DNA of 64,000 nt from Sinorhizobium kostiense (GTDB taxonomy: Bacteria; Pseudomonadota; Alphaproteobacteria; Rhizobiales; Rhizobiaceae), in assembly GCF_017874595.1 (NCBI RefSeq), contig NZ_JAGILA010000002.1, forward strand, positions 868,001 to 932,000. The letters are read 5' to 3'. The notes below the pieces were generated by a model. The model was not told the origin of the DNA and made no database searches. It worked only from the letters and a program-made list of their open reading frames with translations. Below, one piece after another: positions 35,420 through 45,395 of the stretch. Numbering within the stretch: the stretch's first letter is position 1; each line of letters begins with the position of its first letter. The translations under genes and the position numbers were made by a program.

Positions 35420-38400
35420 ATGACAGTTGAAATCATTGGGCGTGCATGCCTGGCTCCTGGAGCACAATCGCCGCAGGCGCTATTCGAAATTCTCCGTCAG
35501 GGCATGTGCACCGTGTCCAGAGTTCCCGCCGACCGCTGGGACCTCGCGCGATTTTGGCATCCCGCCATGGGAACGCAGGGAAAGACCTATACCTTCGCCG
35601 CCGGTGTTCTGGACCAGATCTATGATTTCGACCCAGCCGTCTTCGGTATGTCGCAGCGCGAAGCCATGTACATGGATCCGCAGCAGCGCGTATTGCTGCA
35701 ACTCGCCTGGCGCGCACTCGAGGACGCAAACATCTCGATCGCGTCGCTGCATGGCGAGAATGTCGGCGTGTATGTCGGCGCCTCCAGCCTTGACCATGCC
35801 AACCTGACGGTCGAGGATCCGGCCGCGGCCGGTCCCTATTTCATGACCGGCAACACGCTCTCGATCGTCTCCAACCGCATTTCCCACGTATTCGGCTTGA
35901 GCGGCCCGAGCATGACGGTGGATACTGCCTGTTCCTCCTCGCTGGTCGCCCTCGACCAGGCGATGCGGGCGCTCACCGCCGGCGAGATCGACACGGCAAT
36001 CGTCGGTGGGGTCAACGTGCTTGCCCATCCCCTACCCTTCGTCGGGTTCGCGCAGGCGCGGATGTTGTCGCCGGAAGGGCTCTGCCGCGCCTATGACAAT
36101 GACGGCGCCGGCTACGTACGCGCCGAAGGCGGCGTCGTCTTCGTCCTGCGCCGCTCCGATCGCGCTCGCCGAGAACGGGACAGGAGCTACGCCAAGATCG
36201 TCGCCACCGGGGTCAATTCCGCTGGCCGCACCAACGGTATCTCGCTGCCGTCGCGCGAGGCGCAGGCCAATCTGCTGCGAGCGATCTACGAAGGCCGCGG
36301 CATCGACGCCAATCAGGTGGCGTTCGTCGAAGGTCACGGCACGGGTACCAAGGTGGGCGATCCGGCCGAGGTCTGGTCCATCGGCTCGGTCATCGGCGCC
36401 AAGCGCCGGGCTCCGGTCCCGATCGGCTCGATCAAGTCGAATATCGGTCATACCGAGCCGGCGTCCGGCCTATTCGGCATGCTGAAAGCCATTCTGGCGC
36501 TTGAACACAATTACCTGCCGGCATCGCTGCATTTCGACGCGCCGAACGAACTCATCGATTTCGAGGGACTGAACGTCCGCGTCACCGCCAATCCGATCGA
36601 GTTGCTGAAGGGCAAGCGCGCGCGGCTTGCTGGCATCAATTCGTTCGGCTTCGGCGGAGCGAACGCGCACGTCGTCATAAGCGATCCGGACCCGCTTCCG
36701 GAGGAAAAACCCCCGGCTATCCCGTCCGGTCATGTATTCTTGGCGAGCGCCCATACGCAATCGAGCCTCGACACCCTGCTCAGAGAGTACAAGGCCGTCT
36801 TTGCAAGCGCCTCGAAGGAGGAGACGCGCGCCGTTATCGCCGCCTCGGGAGCAAACCGCACCCATATGCGCCATCGATTCGTGGCACGCAGCGACAATCC
36901 CGAAGATATCATCCGGGCAATCTCAAGCCATCTCGATAATGCCGGTTCCGACATTGGCGAAGTTGGCGAGGCACCGGTCAAGAACGCGCCGATCGCCTTT
37001 GTCTTCTCCGGCAACGGGTCCCAATGGGCAGGCATGGGCGTCGAGGCCTTCCGGGAAAACCTGCACTTCCGGCAATCCTTCACCTCCGTCAGCGCGCTGT
37101 TCAAATTCCACTCCGATATCGTCCTCACGGAGTTGCTGACGGATCCGGCACTCGACAAGAAGCTCGCCGACACCAAGATCGCCCAGCCGCTGCTTTTCGC
37201 AATCCAGGCGGCACTTTCGGATTCGCTGGTCGCGATGGGCATCAAGCCGGCCGCCGTCTTCGGCCATTCCGTCGGCGAGATCGCCGCCGCTTACGCGGCC
37301 GGCGCTCTGTCGCTTGTCGACGCGGTGGCGATCGTGGCCAAGCGCTCGCTGCACCAGGATAGACTCGCCGGCGAAGGCACGATGGCTGCCGTCATGCTCG
37401 GCGAGGAAGCCGCTGACGCCTTCGCAAAGGCGCAAGGCCTGAACGGGCTCTGCGTCGCCGCCGTTAACGCGCACAATTCGGTGACGATTTCCGGACCGGC
37501 AAACGAGGTTACGGCCTTCCGCGACGCTGCGCGCAAGGCGAAAATCCCCGTTCAGATCCTCGACATCAACTACCCCTTTCACCATCCGATCATCGACCGG
37601 GCGAAGGAAGCCTTCCTCGCCGATATCCCGGACATTGCGCCGCGGAGAACGGAACTTACTTATTTCTCGACAGTCACCGGCGCCGCACTCGAAGGCTCCG
37701 AACTCGATCCGGATTATTGGTGGAAGAACGTTCGCGAGCCCGTTCGCTTCCAGGCTGCGGCCGAGGCGGCGCTCGAGCTCGGTTGCCGGCTGTTCATCGA
37801 AATCTCCCCGCGGCCGATCCTTTCCTCCTATATCAAGGAGTCCATCAAGCAGGCGGCGGTTCCAGCAGCGGTGGTGGCGACCCTGCTTCGCGACGCAGGA
37901 GAACCGGGACATGATCCGATCTCCGCATCGATGGCGCGCGCCGTTGCCCATGGCGCAGCCGTCGACCGGCCACGCGTCTACGGCAAGCGCGACGCCTATG
38001 TCCAACTGCCGAGCCTGCCCTTCGAGCCGGTGGAACTGCGTCCACAATCGACAAGCGATGCGACGGATCTTTTTGGTCGCTCGGGCAAGCCCTACCGCCT
38101 CTCCGGCTGGCGCGGCGACCCGAACAGCGGCAGTTGGAAGAACCACATCGACGCACACCTCTTCCCCGATCTCGCCGAGCATGTCGTCGACGGCAAGGCG
38201 ATCCTGCCGGGCAGCGGTTTCATCGAGGTCGCGGTTTCGGCCGCGCAGCAATATTACGGCAGCGTTGAGGTCGAGATCACCAATCTCGAGATCGTACGGC
38301 CACTGGAACTCAGCGGCAGCCGGATCATGGAACTCTCGACCGTCCTGTCCCCGGAAACCGGCGATATCGAGATACGCTCGCGCGAACGCCTGTCCGAGGA

Positions 38401-41400
38401 CGATTGGACGGTGCATGCCGTCGCCCGCAGCCGCAAACCCATACCGGGAGCGAACGGGGGCTGCCCGTCATTCACAGGCCTGGCGAAAACGGGAGTCGTC
38501 ACCCCGGAGAAAGCCTATGATACGGCCCGACAGTTCGGGCTGGACTACGGCCCGCGCTTCCGATTGCTCGCCGGCGCCACCGCTTACGGCGATCGGCTGA
38601 TCGAGGTCGAACTGAAGGCCCCGGCTCCCGCCGGCCATCCGTTCGTCAGCTATGCGCTCAATCCGATTTCCGTCGACGCGACGTTCCACGGGCTGGTGGC
38701 TCTTTTCGACCGCTTCACCGGCGACAAGGGCGGCGCGCCTTACATCCCCGTGCGATTCGGCTCGGTGCGCGTCGTCAATTCCGGCAAGCCGATTGCCCGT
38801 GCGACGATCGAGATCGAGCGCGTTAGCGCCAATTCGATCAAGGCCCGCTTCCACTTCTTCGACCACACCGGCGCCGAGATAGCCCGTTTTGACGACTGCC
38901 GCTTCCGACGCACCTATCTGCGCAAACACAAGACGCTCGAGGATCTTTCCTTCCACTTCGAGACGGTGCTGTCCGAAGCGACGCTGCCCGGCAAGACATC
39001 GACCGTCACACTCCCAGCGAGGCTGACGGAGGAGACCCAAACCGACGAAGGCGTCGACAACGCCACCCTCTTGTTCAACGCCGCCATCTATCGCGCCAGC
39101 CAGGAGATCGCCCTGAAGCTCGCGAAAGGAGGGAGCACGATCCAAGGCGCTACCTTGCCCGGCGACGTCGCCTTCCAATGCTTCCTGACGAGCTGCCTCT
39201 ATGCGCTCGAGGATGCGGGACTCTCGGAGCACCAGAACGGCACCTGGAAAGTGGCGACGGAGTTTACGCTCCCGACCGTTGACGAAATCCTGGCGGAACT
39301 TTACGGCGAGCGGCCCGATCGGGCGGTCGAGGCGGTGCTGATCAACAATGCCCACAAGGAAGCGCTCAGTCGCCTCGATGCATTTCTTGGCGGGACGGCC
39401 GGTGGCGATCCGCCGGCCTTCAATGCCGCCTTCATCAGCGAGGCGACGCTCGATCATCAGGCCGTTCATTCATTGGCAAGCCGCTCACGCATGGATCGGG
39501 TCCTCGCCGCTGTGGAGCGCGCCTTGGCCGCGCAGGCGAAGCCCAACCGCTTGCGCATCATCGAATTCGGCAGCGTTTCCGCTGGCTTCACCCGGCGCCT
39601 GGCTGATCTCGCAGCGCGGCACGGGGCGACCCTTTCCGTGGTCGAACCGCGCGACAACGCCCAACGCAATCTCGAGATCGCCTTCGAGCAAGACCCGCAT
39701 GTGCGGGTCCTGAAGAAGAGCGAGTTTTCCGCGATCGGTCCCTTCGATCTCGCTGTCAGTGTATCCGACAACCTCTTCCAAATCGTCGACGAGGAAACCG
39801 GTGTGCGCGATGCGCTTGGCTCGATGCTGCGCGAGAGCGGCGCTCTCGTCGCAGCCGTCAGCGCCCCATCGATCTTCGGCGACTTTGCGCTCGGCCTCTC
39901 CGACGGCTGGTTCGCGCGCAGCCAGACGGCGGAGTTCCCGATCGGCAGGCTGGCGGCCGTGCCGCATTGGCAAAAGTACCTGAGCGATCTCAAGTTGCGC
40001 GACATCACCGTCAGCGAGCGCGAATGCCCACACGGCAATACCATTCTGATCGAAGCTCGCGGTGCGGCAAGTCAGGCGGCGGAGGCGAGCGAGATCAGCG
40101 CCGCTCCCTACCTGCTGCTCGAACTGGAAGGTTCCCGGCGCACGTCCGCGCCGGCGGGCGCGATCCCCGTATCCGTCTCGGGTGAGATGGATACCGATGT
40201 CGCCGCATTGCGCGACGCCTTCGGCGCCCTTGGCGCGAACGCGGTTCGCGCGGTATTCCTGTCGGCGGCAGAGCGCATCGGAGACGAGGATTCGGGCTTG
40301 CTGCAGACGCGGGTACTGGCCTTCAGCGCCTTTGCCGAAGCGCTGCGCCAGCATGTCGGCGAGACGGGCCTCGAAGGAGGCGCACGCCCTCGCCTCGTGC
40401 TCGTTGCACCGGGCGGTGCACCGGTAGCCGCTTCCGTTAATTCCGGGGTGAATTCAGGCCTGTGGGCATTCGTTCGCGTGCTCGAGAACGAATACGAATT
40501 CCTCGACGTCCATTCGCTCGACCTTACCGATCACACGGCGAGTGAGGACGAGATGCTCGCCGCGGCACTACCGCTTCTGACGCTGGATGGCGCCAATCGC
40601 GAATGGCTGCTCGACCCGGCGACCAGCCTCTTCTCCGAAATCCGGGCTGTGCCCGGACCAGCCCGTCGGGCGGAAGGCAAGACGAGCGCTTTTGCGGCGG
40701 CCACAATCCGCCAGCGCGTCAGTTCTCAGGTCGGCAGCATCACCTGGGAAGAAACCGAGGTGCCACGCGCAGGACCGGGCGAGGTCGTCGTCGCCGTCGC
40801 CGCGACCGGCCTCAATTTCCGCGACGTCATGTGGGCCATGGGGCTCTTGCCCGAGGAAGCGCTTGAGGACGGCTTTGCCGGGGCGACGATCGGCATGGAG
40901 CTTTCCGGCCATGTTGTCGAGGTCGGAGCAGGCGTCGACGACCTTGCGGTTGGCGATGCGGTGATGGCGATCGCCTCCTCAGCCTTCTCGACTCATGCGG
41001 TCGTCTCGCGCGCAGGCGTTGCCAGGCTGCCACAGACCATCAGCCTGGTGGCGGCCGCCACCCTGCCCGTCGCCTTTCTCACCGCCTATTACGCCATGGT
41101 CGAGCTCGGCCGCATCCAGCCTGGCGAGACCATCCTCATCCATGGTGCCGCGGGCGGGGTCGGTCTCGCCGCCTTGCAGGTCGCCAAGCTGAAGGGCGCC
41201 AAGGTCATCGCGACCGCCGGCACGCGCGAGAAGCGGCGTTTCCTGAAGATGCTCGGTGCGGATCACGTCTTCGATTCGCGTTCGCTCGGATTCGTCAATG
41301 ACGTGCGCGCGGTGACCGGCGAAGGCGTGGACCTGGTGCTCAATTCGCTCTTCGCCGAGGCGATGGAGCAGAGCCTCGCCCTCGTAAAACCCTTCGGGCG

Positions 41401-42916
41401 GTTCCTCGAACTCGGCAAGCGTGACTATTACGCCGACAGCAAGATCGGGCTCAGGCCTTTCCGCCGCAATATCAGCTATTTCGGCATTGACGCGGATCAA
41501 TTGCTCGTCAACCAGCCGGAATTGACGAAGCGCATCTTCATGGAAATTGGCGCGCTTTTCGAGCAAGGTCGACTGACGCCGCTTCCTTACCGTGCCTTCG
41601 ATTTCGACGAGATCGGCAATGCTTTCCGGCTGATGCAGAATGCCGGCCACATCGGCAAGATCGTCGTCCTGCCCCCTGTTGCGGGCAAGCACGAGATTGC
41701 CTCCAAGGCGCACGGCGGCATGAAGGTCGATCCGGATGGCGTCCATCTTGTCGTCGGCGGTATTGGCGGCTTCGGCCTGATGGCGGCCAACTGGCTTGTC
41801 GAGAAGGGCGCACGCAGGATCGCGCTCTGCTCGCGTCGGGGGCAGCCGGACGCGGAGACGACCGCCATGGTCGCGCGATGGGCGGAAGAGGGCGTATCGG
41901 CATCCCTCCATGCTTGCGACGTAACCGACGCCGCGGCCGTCGAAGCGCTGCTTGCAACACTGCGGGCGCAAGCGCCGCTGCGCTCCGTCGTGCACGCCGC
42001 AATGGTGCTCGACGACGCGCTGATCAGCAATCTCAACCGCGAACGCAACCGACCGGTGATCGACACCAAGGCCAAGGGCGCGGCGCTCCTCGACCGGCTG
42101 ACGCGGAGAGACAGGCTCGACAATTTCATCCTGTTCTCTTCCGCGACCACACTGGTCGGCAATCCGGGTCAGGCGAACTATGTCGCCGCCAATGGTTATC
42201 TCGAGGGCCTCGCCCGAGCGCGCCGTGCCGAGGGCCTGGCGGGGCTGGCGGTCGGCTTCGGAGCAATCGCCGACGCCGGCTACCTGACGCAAAATGCCGA
42301 CGTCAACGAGCTGCTTGCAAAGCGCATAGGCAAGACGGCTCTGAAGGCGCAGGTCGCGCTGGACATGGTCGAAGCCCATATCGCTGCCGATCCGGGAACC
42401 GTCGATGCCGCTGTCGTGATGATCTCCGAGATCGACTGGGCGGCGGCGCGTAACCTGCCGGTTGCCCGCAATGCGCTCTTCGAGGTGATCCTGCGCACAG
42501 CCGACCAGCATTCGTCCGGCGCCGAGGGCGCGACGATGGACCTCGTCGCCATGATCGAAGGCAAATCGCCGCAGGAGGCGGAGGACATCCTCTTCGATCT
42601 TGTCGCCGGAGAAATCGCCGCCATCCTTCGCGTGTCGAAGGATACCGTGACGCGCGGCAAGATCCTGAAGGAAATCGGTCTCGACAGTCTCATGGCCGTC
42701 GAACTCGGTATCAGCTTCCAGCAGAACACCGGCTTCGACATGCCGCTCAGCGGCGTCGCCGACAACACGACCGTCGGGGACGTGGCGCGCAAACTCTACG
42801 AAAAGGTGAGCAAGCGCGACGAGAGCAGCGAGGGCGAAAACGCTGACGACAAGCTCGTCACCGAATTGACGCAACGCCATGTTGGAGCGGCAAAGGAGAA
42901 AGCGCTGAGCCAATGA
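35420..42916 (+). CDS. rkpA: Giant fatty acid/polyketide synthase RkpA for K-antigen lipid
   Basis: One uninterrupted 2498-residue chain. Domains in order: ketosynthase (Cys171, His306, His344), acyltransferase (Ser617 in GHSVGE, His685), dehydratase (His921, Asp1086), a degenerate methyltransferase-like region (about 1340-1560), enoylreductase (about 1754-2075, NADPH loop GAAGGVG at 1909), ketoreductase (from about 2110, Tyr2254) and acyl carrier protein (Ser2423 in LDSLMAVE). All reductive domains look active, so it should build a saturated chain. No thioesterase is present; RkpG may release the product. In some strains this was described as several genes rkpA-F; here it is one. No ribosome site precedes the ATG. 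Confidence 0.95.
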   Translation: MTVEIIGRACLAPGAQSPQALFEILRQGMCTVSRVPADRWDLARFWHPAMGTQGKTYTFAAGVLDQIYDFDPAVFGMSQREAMYMDPQQRVLLQLAWRALEDANISIASLHGENVGVYVGASSLDHANLTVEDPAAAGPYFMTGNTLSIVSNRISHVFGLSGPSMTVDTACSSSLVALDQAMRALTAGEIDTAIVGGVNVLAHPLPFVGFAQARMLSPEGLCRAYDNDGAGYVRAEGGVVFVLRRSDRARRERDRSYAKIVATGVNSAGRTNGISLPSREAQANLLRAIYEGRGIDANQVAFVEGHGTGTKVGDPAEVWSIGSVIGAKRRAPVPIGSIKSNIGHTEPASGLFGMLKAILALEHNYLPASLHFDAPNELIDFEGLNVRVTANPIELLKGKRARLAGINSFGFGGANAHVVISDPDPLPEEKPPAIPSGHVFLASAHTQSSLDTLLREYKAVFASASKEETRAVIAASGANRTHMRHRFVARSDNPEDIIRAISSHLDNAGSDIGEVGEAPVKNAPIAFVFSGNGSQWAGMGVEAFRENLHFRQSFTSVSALFKFHSDIVLTELLTDPALDKKLADTKIAQPLLFAIQAALSDSLVAMGIKPAAVFGHSVGEIAAAYAAGALSLVDAVAIVAKRSLHQDRLAGEGTMAAVMLGEEAADAFAKAQGLNGLCVAAVNAHNSVTISGPANEVTAFRDAARKAKIPVQILDINYPFHHPIIDRAKEAFLADIPDIAPRRTELTYFSTVTGAALEGSELDPDYWWKNVREPVRFQAAAEAALELGCRLFIEISPRPILSSYIKESIKQAAVPAAVVATLLRDAGEPGHDPISASMARAVAHGAAVDRPRVYGKRDAYVQLPSLPFEPVELRPQSTSDATDLFGRSGKPYRLSGWRGDPNSGSWKNHIDAHLFPDLAEHVVDGKAILPGSGFIEVAVSAAQQYYGSVEVEITNLEIVRPLELSGSRIMELSTVLSPETGDIEIRSRERLSEDDWTVHAVARSRKPIPGANGGCPSFTGLAKTGVVTPEKAYDTARQFGLDYGPRFRLLAGATAYGDRLIEVELKAPAPAGHPFVSYALNPISVDATFHGLVALFDRFTGDKGGAPYIPVRFGSVRVVNSGKPIARATIEIERVSANSIKARFHFFDHTGAEIARFDDCRFRRTYLRKHKTLEDLSFHFETVLSEATLPGKTSTVTLPARLTEETQTDEGVDNATLLFNAAIYRASQEIALKLAKGGSTIQGATLPGDVAFQCFLTSCLYALEDAGLSEHQNGTWKVATEFTLPTVDEILAELYGERPDRAVEAVLINNAHKEALSRLDAFLGGTAGGDPPAFNAAFISEATLDHQAVHSLASRSRMDRVLAAVERALAAQAKPNRLRIIEFGSVSAGFTRRLADLAARHGATLSVVEPRDNAQRNLEIAFEQDPHVRVLKKSEFSAIGPFDLAVSVSDNLFQIVDEETGVRDALGSMLRESGALVAAVSAPSIFGDFALGLSDGWFARSQTAEFPIGRLAAVPHWQKYLSDLKLRDITVSERECPHGNTILIEARGAASQAAEASEISAAPYLLLELEGSRRTSAPAGAIPVSVSGEMDTDVAALRDAFGALGANAVRAVFLSAAERIGDEDSGLLQTRVLAFSAFAEALRQHVGETGLEGGARPRLVLVAPGGAPVAASVNSGVNSGLWAFVRVLENEYEFLDVHSLDLTDHTASEDEMLAAALPLLTLDGANREWLLDPATSLFSEIRAVPGPARRAEGKTSAFAAATIRQRVSSQVGSITWEETEVPRAGPGEVVVAVAATGLNFRDVMWAMGLLPEEALEDGFAGATIGMELSGHVVEVGAGVDDLAVGDAVMAIASSAFSTHAVVSRAGVARLPQTISLVAAATLPVAFLTAYYAMVELGRIQPGETILIHGAAGGVGLAALQVAKLKGAKVIATAGTREKRRFLKMLGADHVFDSRSLGFVNDVRAVTGEGVDLVLNSLFAEAMEQSLALVKPFGRFLELGKRDYYADSKIGLRPFRRNISYFGIDADQLLVNQPELTKRIFMEIGALFEQGRLTPLPYRAFDFDEIGNAFRLMQNAGHIGKIVVLPPVAGKHEIASKAHGGMKVDPDGVHLVVGGIGGFGLMAANWLVEKGARRIALCSRRGQPDAETTAMVARWAEEGVSASLHACDVTDAAAVEALLATLRAQAPLRSVVHAAMVLDDALISNLNRERNRPVIDTKAKGAALLDRLTRRDRLDNFILFSSATTLVGNPGQANYVAANGYLEGLARARRAEGLAGLAVGFGAIADAGYLTQNADVNELLAKRIGKTALKAQVALDMVEAHIAADPGTVDAAVVMISEIDWAAARNLPVARNALFEVILRTADQHSSGAEGATMDLVAMIEGKSPQEAEDILFDLVAGEIAAILRVSKDTVTRGKILKEIGLDSLMAVELGISFQQNTGFDMPLSGVADNTTVGDVARKLYEKVSKRDESSEGENADDKLVTELTQRHVGAAKEKALSQ

Positions 42917-44328
42917 GCAACGACGGAAAAGGCCAGACCTTCTCCAAGATGAACAGCAGTCTCAAGGAGAACCTGCTGGACAGGATGAGGAACACTCATC
43001 ACTCGTCCGAGCGCAACCGGATGGCCCGCTCGGAGCGGGAGTTGCCCCCCGCTCCGCGTCGCCAACAGGCCCGCTTCGAGGATCTGCCGGAATACAAGCA
43101 GGTGGTGGCGCAGAAATTCGCGAGCGAACAGCTCGGCATCGCCAACCCCTTCTACCGGCCGCACCAGACCGCGGCCGGCGCGACGACGGTGATCGACGGC
43201 CGTACGCTGATCAATTTCGCGTCTTACGATTATCTCGGCTTGAACAAGCACGCCCATGTCCTCGAGCGGACGCGCGAGACGATCGGGACTTTCGGGATTT
43301 CGGCGTCGGCCAGCAGGCTCGTGGCGGGCGAACGGCCGGTCCACGTCGAGCTCGAAGAGCGGATCGCGCGTTTCTACGGCGTGGACGCCGCCGTCTGTTT
43401 CGTCAGCGGCTACCTGACCAATGTCGCCGCCATCAGCTGCCTGATGGGGCCCAAGGACCTGGTCATCCACGACGAGTTCATTCACAACAGCGCGCTGGCC
43501 GGCATCAAGCTTTCGGGCGCCACGCGCCGTCTCTTCAAGCACAACGATACGGCCGACCTGGAGCATGTCCTGCGTACGGTCTCGGGCGACTATCGCCACA
43601 TCATGGTGATCGTCGAGGGCATTTACTCGATGGATGGCGATATCGCCAACCTGCCGGCCCTGCTGAAGCTCAAGGCCGAATACGGTTTCTGGCTGATGGT
43701 CGACGAAGCCCACTCGCTCGGCGTCCTCGGCAAGCGCGGCAAGGGTCTCGCCGAACATTTCGGAATCGATCCGCACGAGGTCGATATCTGGATGGGAACA
43801 CTCTCGAAGACGACGTCGAGCTGCGGCGGATACATCGCCGGGAGTGCGGCGCTGACTGCCGTGCTTAAGGCCTCGGCCGGCGGTTTCGTCTACAGCGTCG
43901 GCCTTGCGCCCGCCTTGGGCGCGGCGGCGGTCGCAAGCCTCGATATCCTGGAACGAGAACCGGAGCGGACCACCGCGCTCCGGCGCAATGGCGGCCTGTT
44001 CCTGAAGCTTGCCAAGGAGGCCGGCCTCGATACCGGGTTGAGTGGCGGCTATTCGGTCGTGCCGGTGATCGTCGGCGACTCCTTGCGTGCCGTACAGCTT
44101 TCGAACGACCTGCTCGCCGCCGGTATCAATGTGCTGCCGATCATCCATCCGGCTGTGCCGGAAGGGCTCGCGCGGCTGCGCTTCTTCATCACCAGCGAGC
44201 ACACGGAAAAGCAGATCCGCCGCACCGTGGCGCTAACCGCAGAGCGACTGAAGGACCTGACGGAGCGCAATTTCGGGCTTGGCGGTGTCGATATCGAGCA
44301 GATGCTGAAGGCGATCTCCGCGCGTTAG
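42913..44328 (+). CDS. rkpG: Alpha-oxoamine synthase family enzyme RkpG
   Basis: A 471-residue PLP enzyme, overlapping the rkpA stop by ATGA. After an 80-residue N-terminal extension it shows the family core: INFASYDYLGLNKHAHV, CFVSGYLTNVAAIS, DEFIHNSALAGI, VDEAHSLGVLGKRG and PLP-lysine K299 in GTLSKTTSSCGGYIAG. The family (BioF, KBL, HemA, serine palmitoyltransferase) condenses an acyl thioester with an amino acid and loses CO2. Tight coupling to RkpA suggests the acyl chain comes from its carrier domain. The amino acid substrate is unknown. Confidence 0.92.
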   Translation: MSNDGKGQTFSKMNSSLKENLLDRMRNTHHSSERNRMARSERELPPAPRRQQARFEDLPEYKQVVAQKFASEQLGIANPFYRPHQTAAGATTVIDGRTLINFASYDYLGLNKHAHVLERTRETIGTFGISASASRLVAGERPVHVELEERIARFYGVDAAVCFVSGYLTNVAAISCLMGPKDLVIHDEFIHNSALAGIKLSGATRRLFKHNDTADLEHVLRTVSGDYRHIMVIVEGIYSMDGDIANLPALLKLKAEYGFWLMVDEAHSLGVLGKRGKGLAEHFGIDPHEVDIWMGTLSKTTSSCGGYIAGSAALTAVLKASAGGFVYSVGLAPALGAAAVASLDILEREPERTTALRRNGGLFLKLAKEAGLDTGLSGGYSVVPVIVGDSLRAVQLSNDLLAAGINVLPIIHPAVPEGLARLRFFITSEHTEKQIRRTVALTAERLKDLTERNFGLGGVDIEQMLKAISAR

Positions 44329-44358
44329 CACCACCGAGGCTGCCGCGGCCGCAAGCGA

Positions 44359-45171
44359 GTGTCCAGCATGACTCACGTGATCATCACCGGCGGCTCCAGC
44401 GGCATAGGAATGGCGATCGCCTCCATCTATGGCGCCCGTGGCGCACGGCTGTCGCTGATCGCCCGCTCGCGCGATCTTCTTGAATTGGCGGCGCACAAAC
44501 TTGTTTCGGAATACGGTGCCAGCGCTGGCGACATTCGCATCGAGGCGGCGGACGTGACGAATGAGACGGAGGTCGGCGCCGCGATCTCCCGCTGCATCGA
44601 GACCTTCGGCCCGTGCGACATCCTCGTAACGTCGGCGGGCGTTGTCGAACCGGCTCCGTTCGACGCCATGCCTGGGCTCTCCTTCAACCGACAGGTGGAA
44701 ACCAATTTTTGCGGGACCGTACATGCCATACGCGCCGTCTATCCGGACATGGTGCGGCGGCGAAGCGGGCGAATCGCGATAATTTCCTCCGGCGCGGGCC
44801 TCATCGGCATTTATGGATATTCGGCCTATTGCGCTTCCAAATTCGCGCTTCACGGCTTCGCGCAGGCATTGCGAAGCGAAGCACGCTGCCACGACGTTCA
44901 TGTGTCGGTGAGCTTTCCGCCCGATACCGAGACGCCGCAGTTCGAGCGGGAACTCGACCAACGTCCGCCGGAGGCGAGCATCGTCATGGGAGCCGTCAAG
45001 CCCTGGAGCGCCGACGCCGTGGCGAGAAAGATCGTTGCGGGGATCGAGCGGAGACGGTTCGAGATCCATTTCGGACTTGAGCTTTTCTTGCTTGGTCGCA
45101 TCGGTCCGGCGGTTCGACCGCTCCTCGATTGGTGGTTCGACCGGGCGATCGCACGCAGCCGTGGACGATGA
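44359..45171 (+). CDS. rkpH: Short-chain dehydrogenase RkpH, ketosphinganine-reductase-like
   Basis: A 270-residue SDR with cofactor loop TGGSSGIG and active site YSAYCASKFAL. The region SVSFPPDTETPQFERELDQR and the following KPWSADAVARKIVAGIE closely recall 3-ketodihydrosphingosine reductases, more than general fatty-acid ketoreductases. It should reduce the ketone made by RkpG. GTG at 44359 or ATG at 44368 may start it. It lies 30 bases after rkpG. The C-terminal hydrophobic stretch (LELFLLGRIGPAV) could touch the membrane. Confidence 0.9.
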   Translation: MSSMTHVIITGGSSGIGMAIASIYGARGARLSLIARSRDLLELAAHKLVSEYGASAGDIRIEAADVTNETEVGAAISRCIETFGPCDILVTSAGVVEPAPFDAMPGLSFNRQVETNFCGTVHAIRAVYPDMVRRRSGRIAIISSGAGLIGIYGYSAYCASKFALHGFAQALRSEARCHDVHVSVSFPPDTETPQFERELDQRPPEASIVMGAVKPWSADAVARKIVAGIERRRFEIHFGLELFLLGRIGPAVRPLLDWWFDRAIARSRGR

Positions 45172-45239
45172 CCATCCGCAGTGATGTGCGGCTTGTCGCT
45201 GCCGACGTTAGCATTTAGACAGGAACGGCTCTAAGCCTC

Positions 45240-45380
45240 GGGACGCGTGCTGCTTGGAGCGTTTTGCAGTCAGGTGGAATCACCCGACATCGCACAATGC
45301 GGCGAACAAGCAGATGGGGCGGCGGCGTGAAAGCATGTGAGCGCATCCCGCTCCAAAGACTGCGGCGCGGTTAAAAACGG
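45240..45380. repeat. Dispersed rhizobial intergenic repeat
   Basis: Segments such as GAGCGTTTTGCAGTCAGG, TGGAATCACCCGACATCGCA and GCGCATCCCGCTCC form a mosaic commonly scattered between Sinorhizobium genes. It fills most of the gap between rkpH and rkpI and may carry a promoter or processing site for rkpIJ. Confidence 0.55.
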
Positions 45381-45395
45381 CTTGAAGGTATCGGT

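Noticed and set aside
40979-42913. 644-codon open frame opposite the 3' end of rkpA
   Set aside because: Antisense shadow of the ER, KR and carrier domains; composition is low-complexity Arg/Asp/Gly with no recognisable motif.
35420-42916. Possible split of rkpA into several genes (rkpA-F)
   Set aside because: The frame is open from KS to ACP with all motifs in phase; nothing suggests frameshifts or internal starts.
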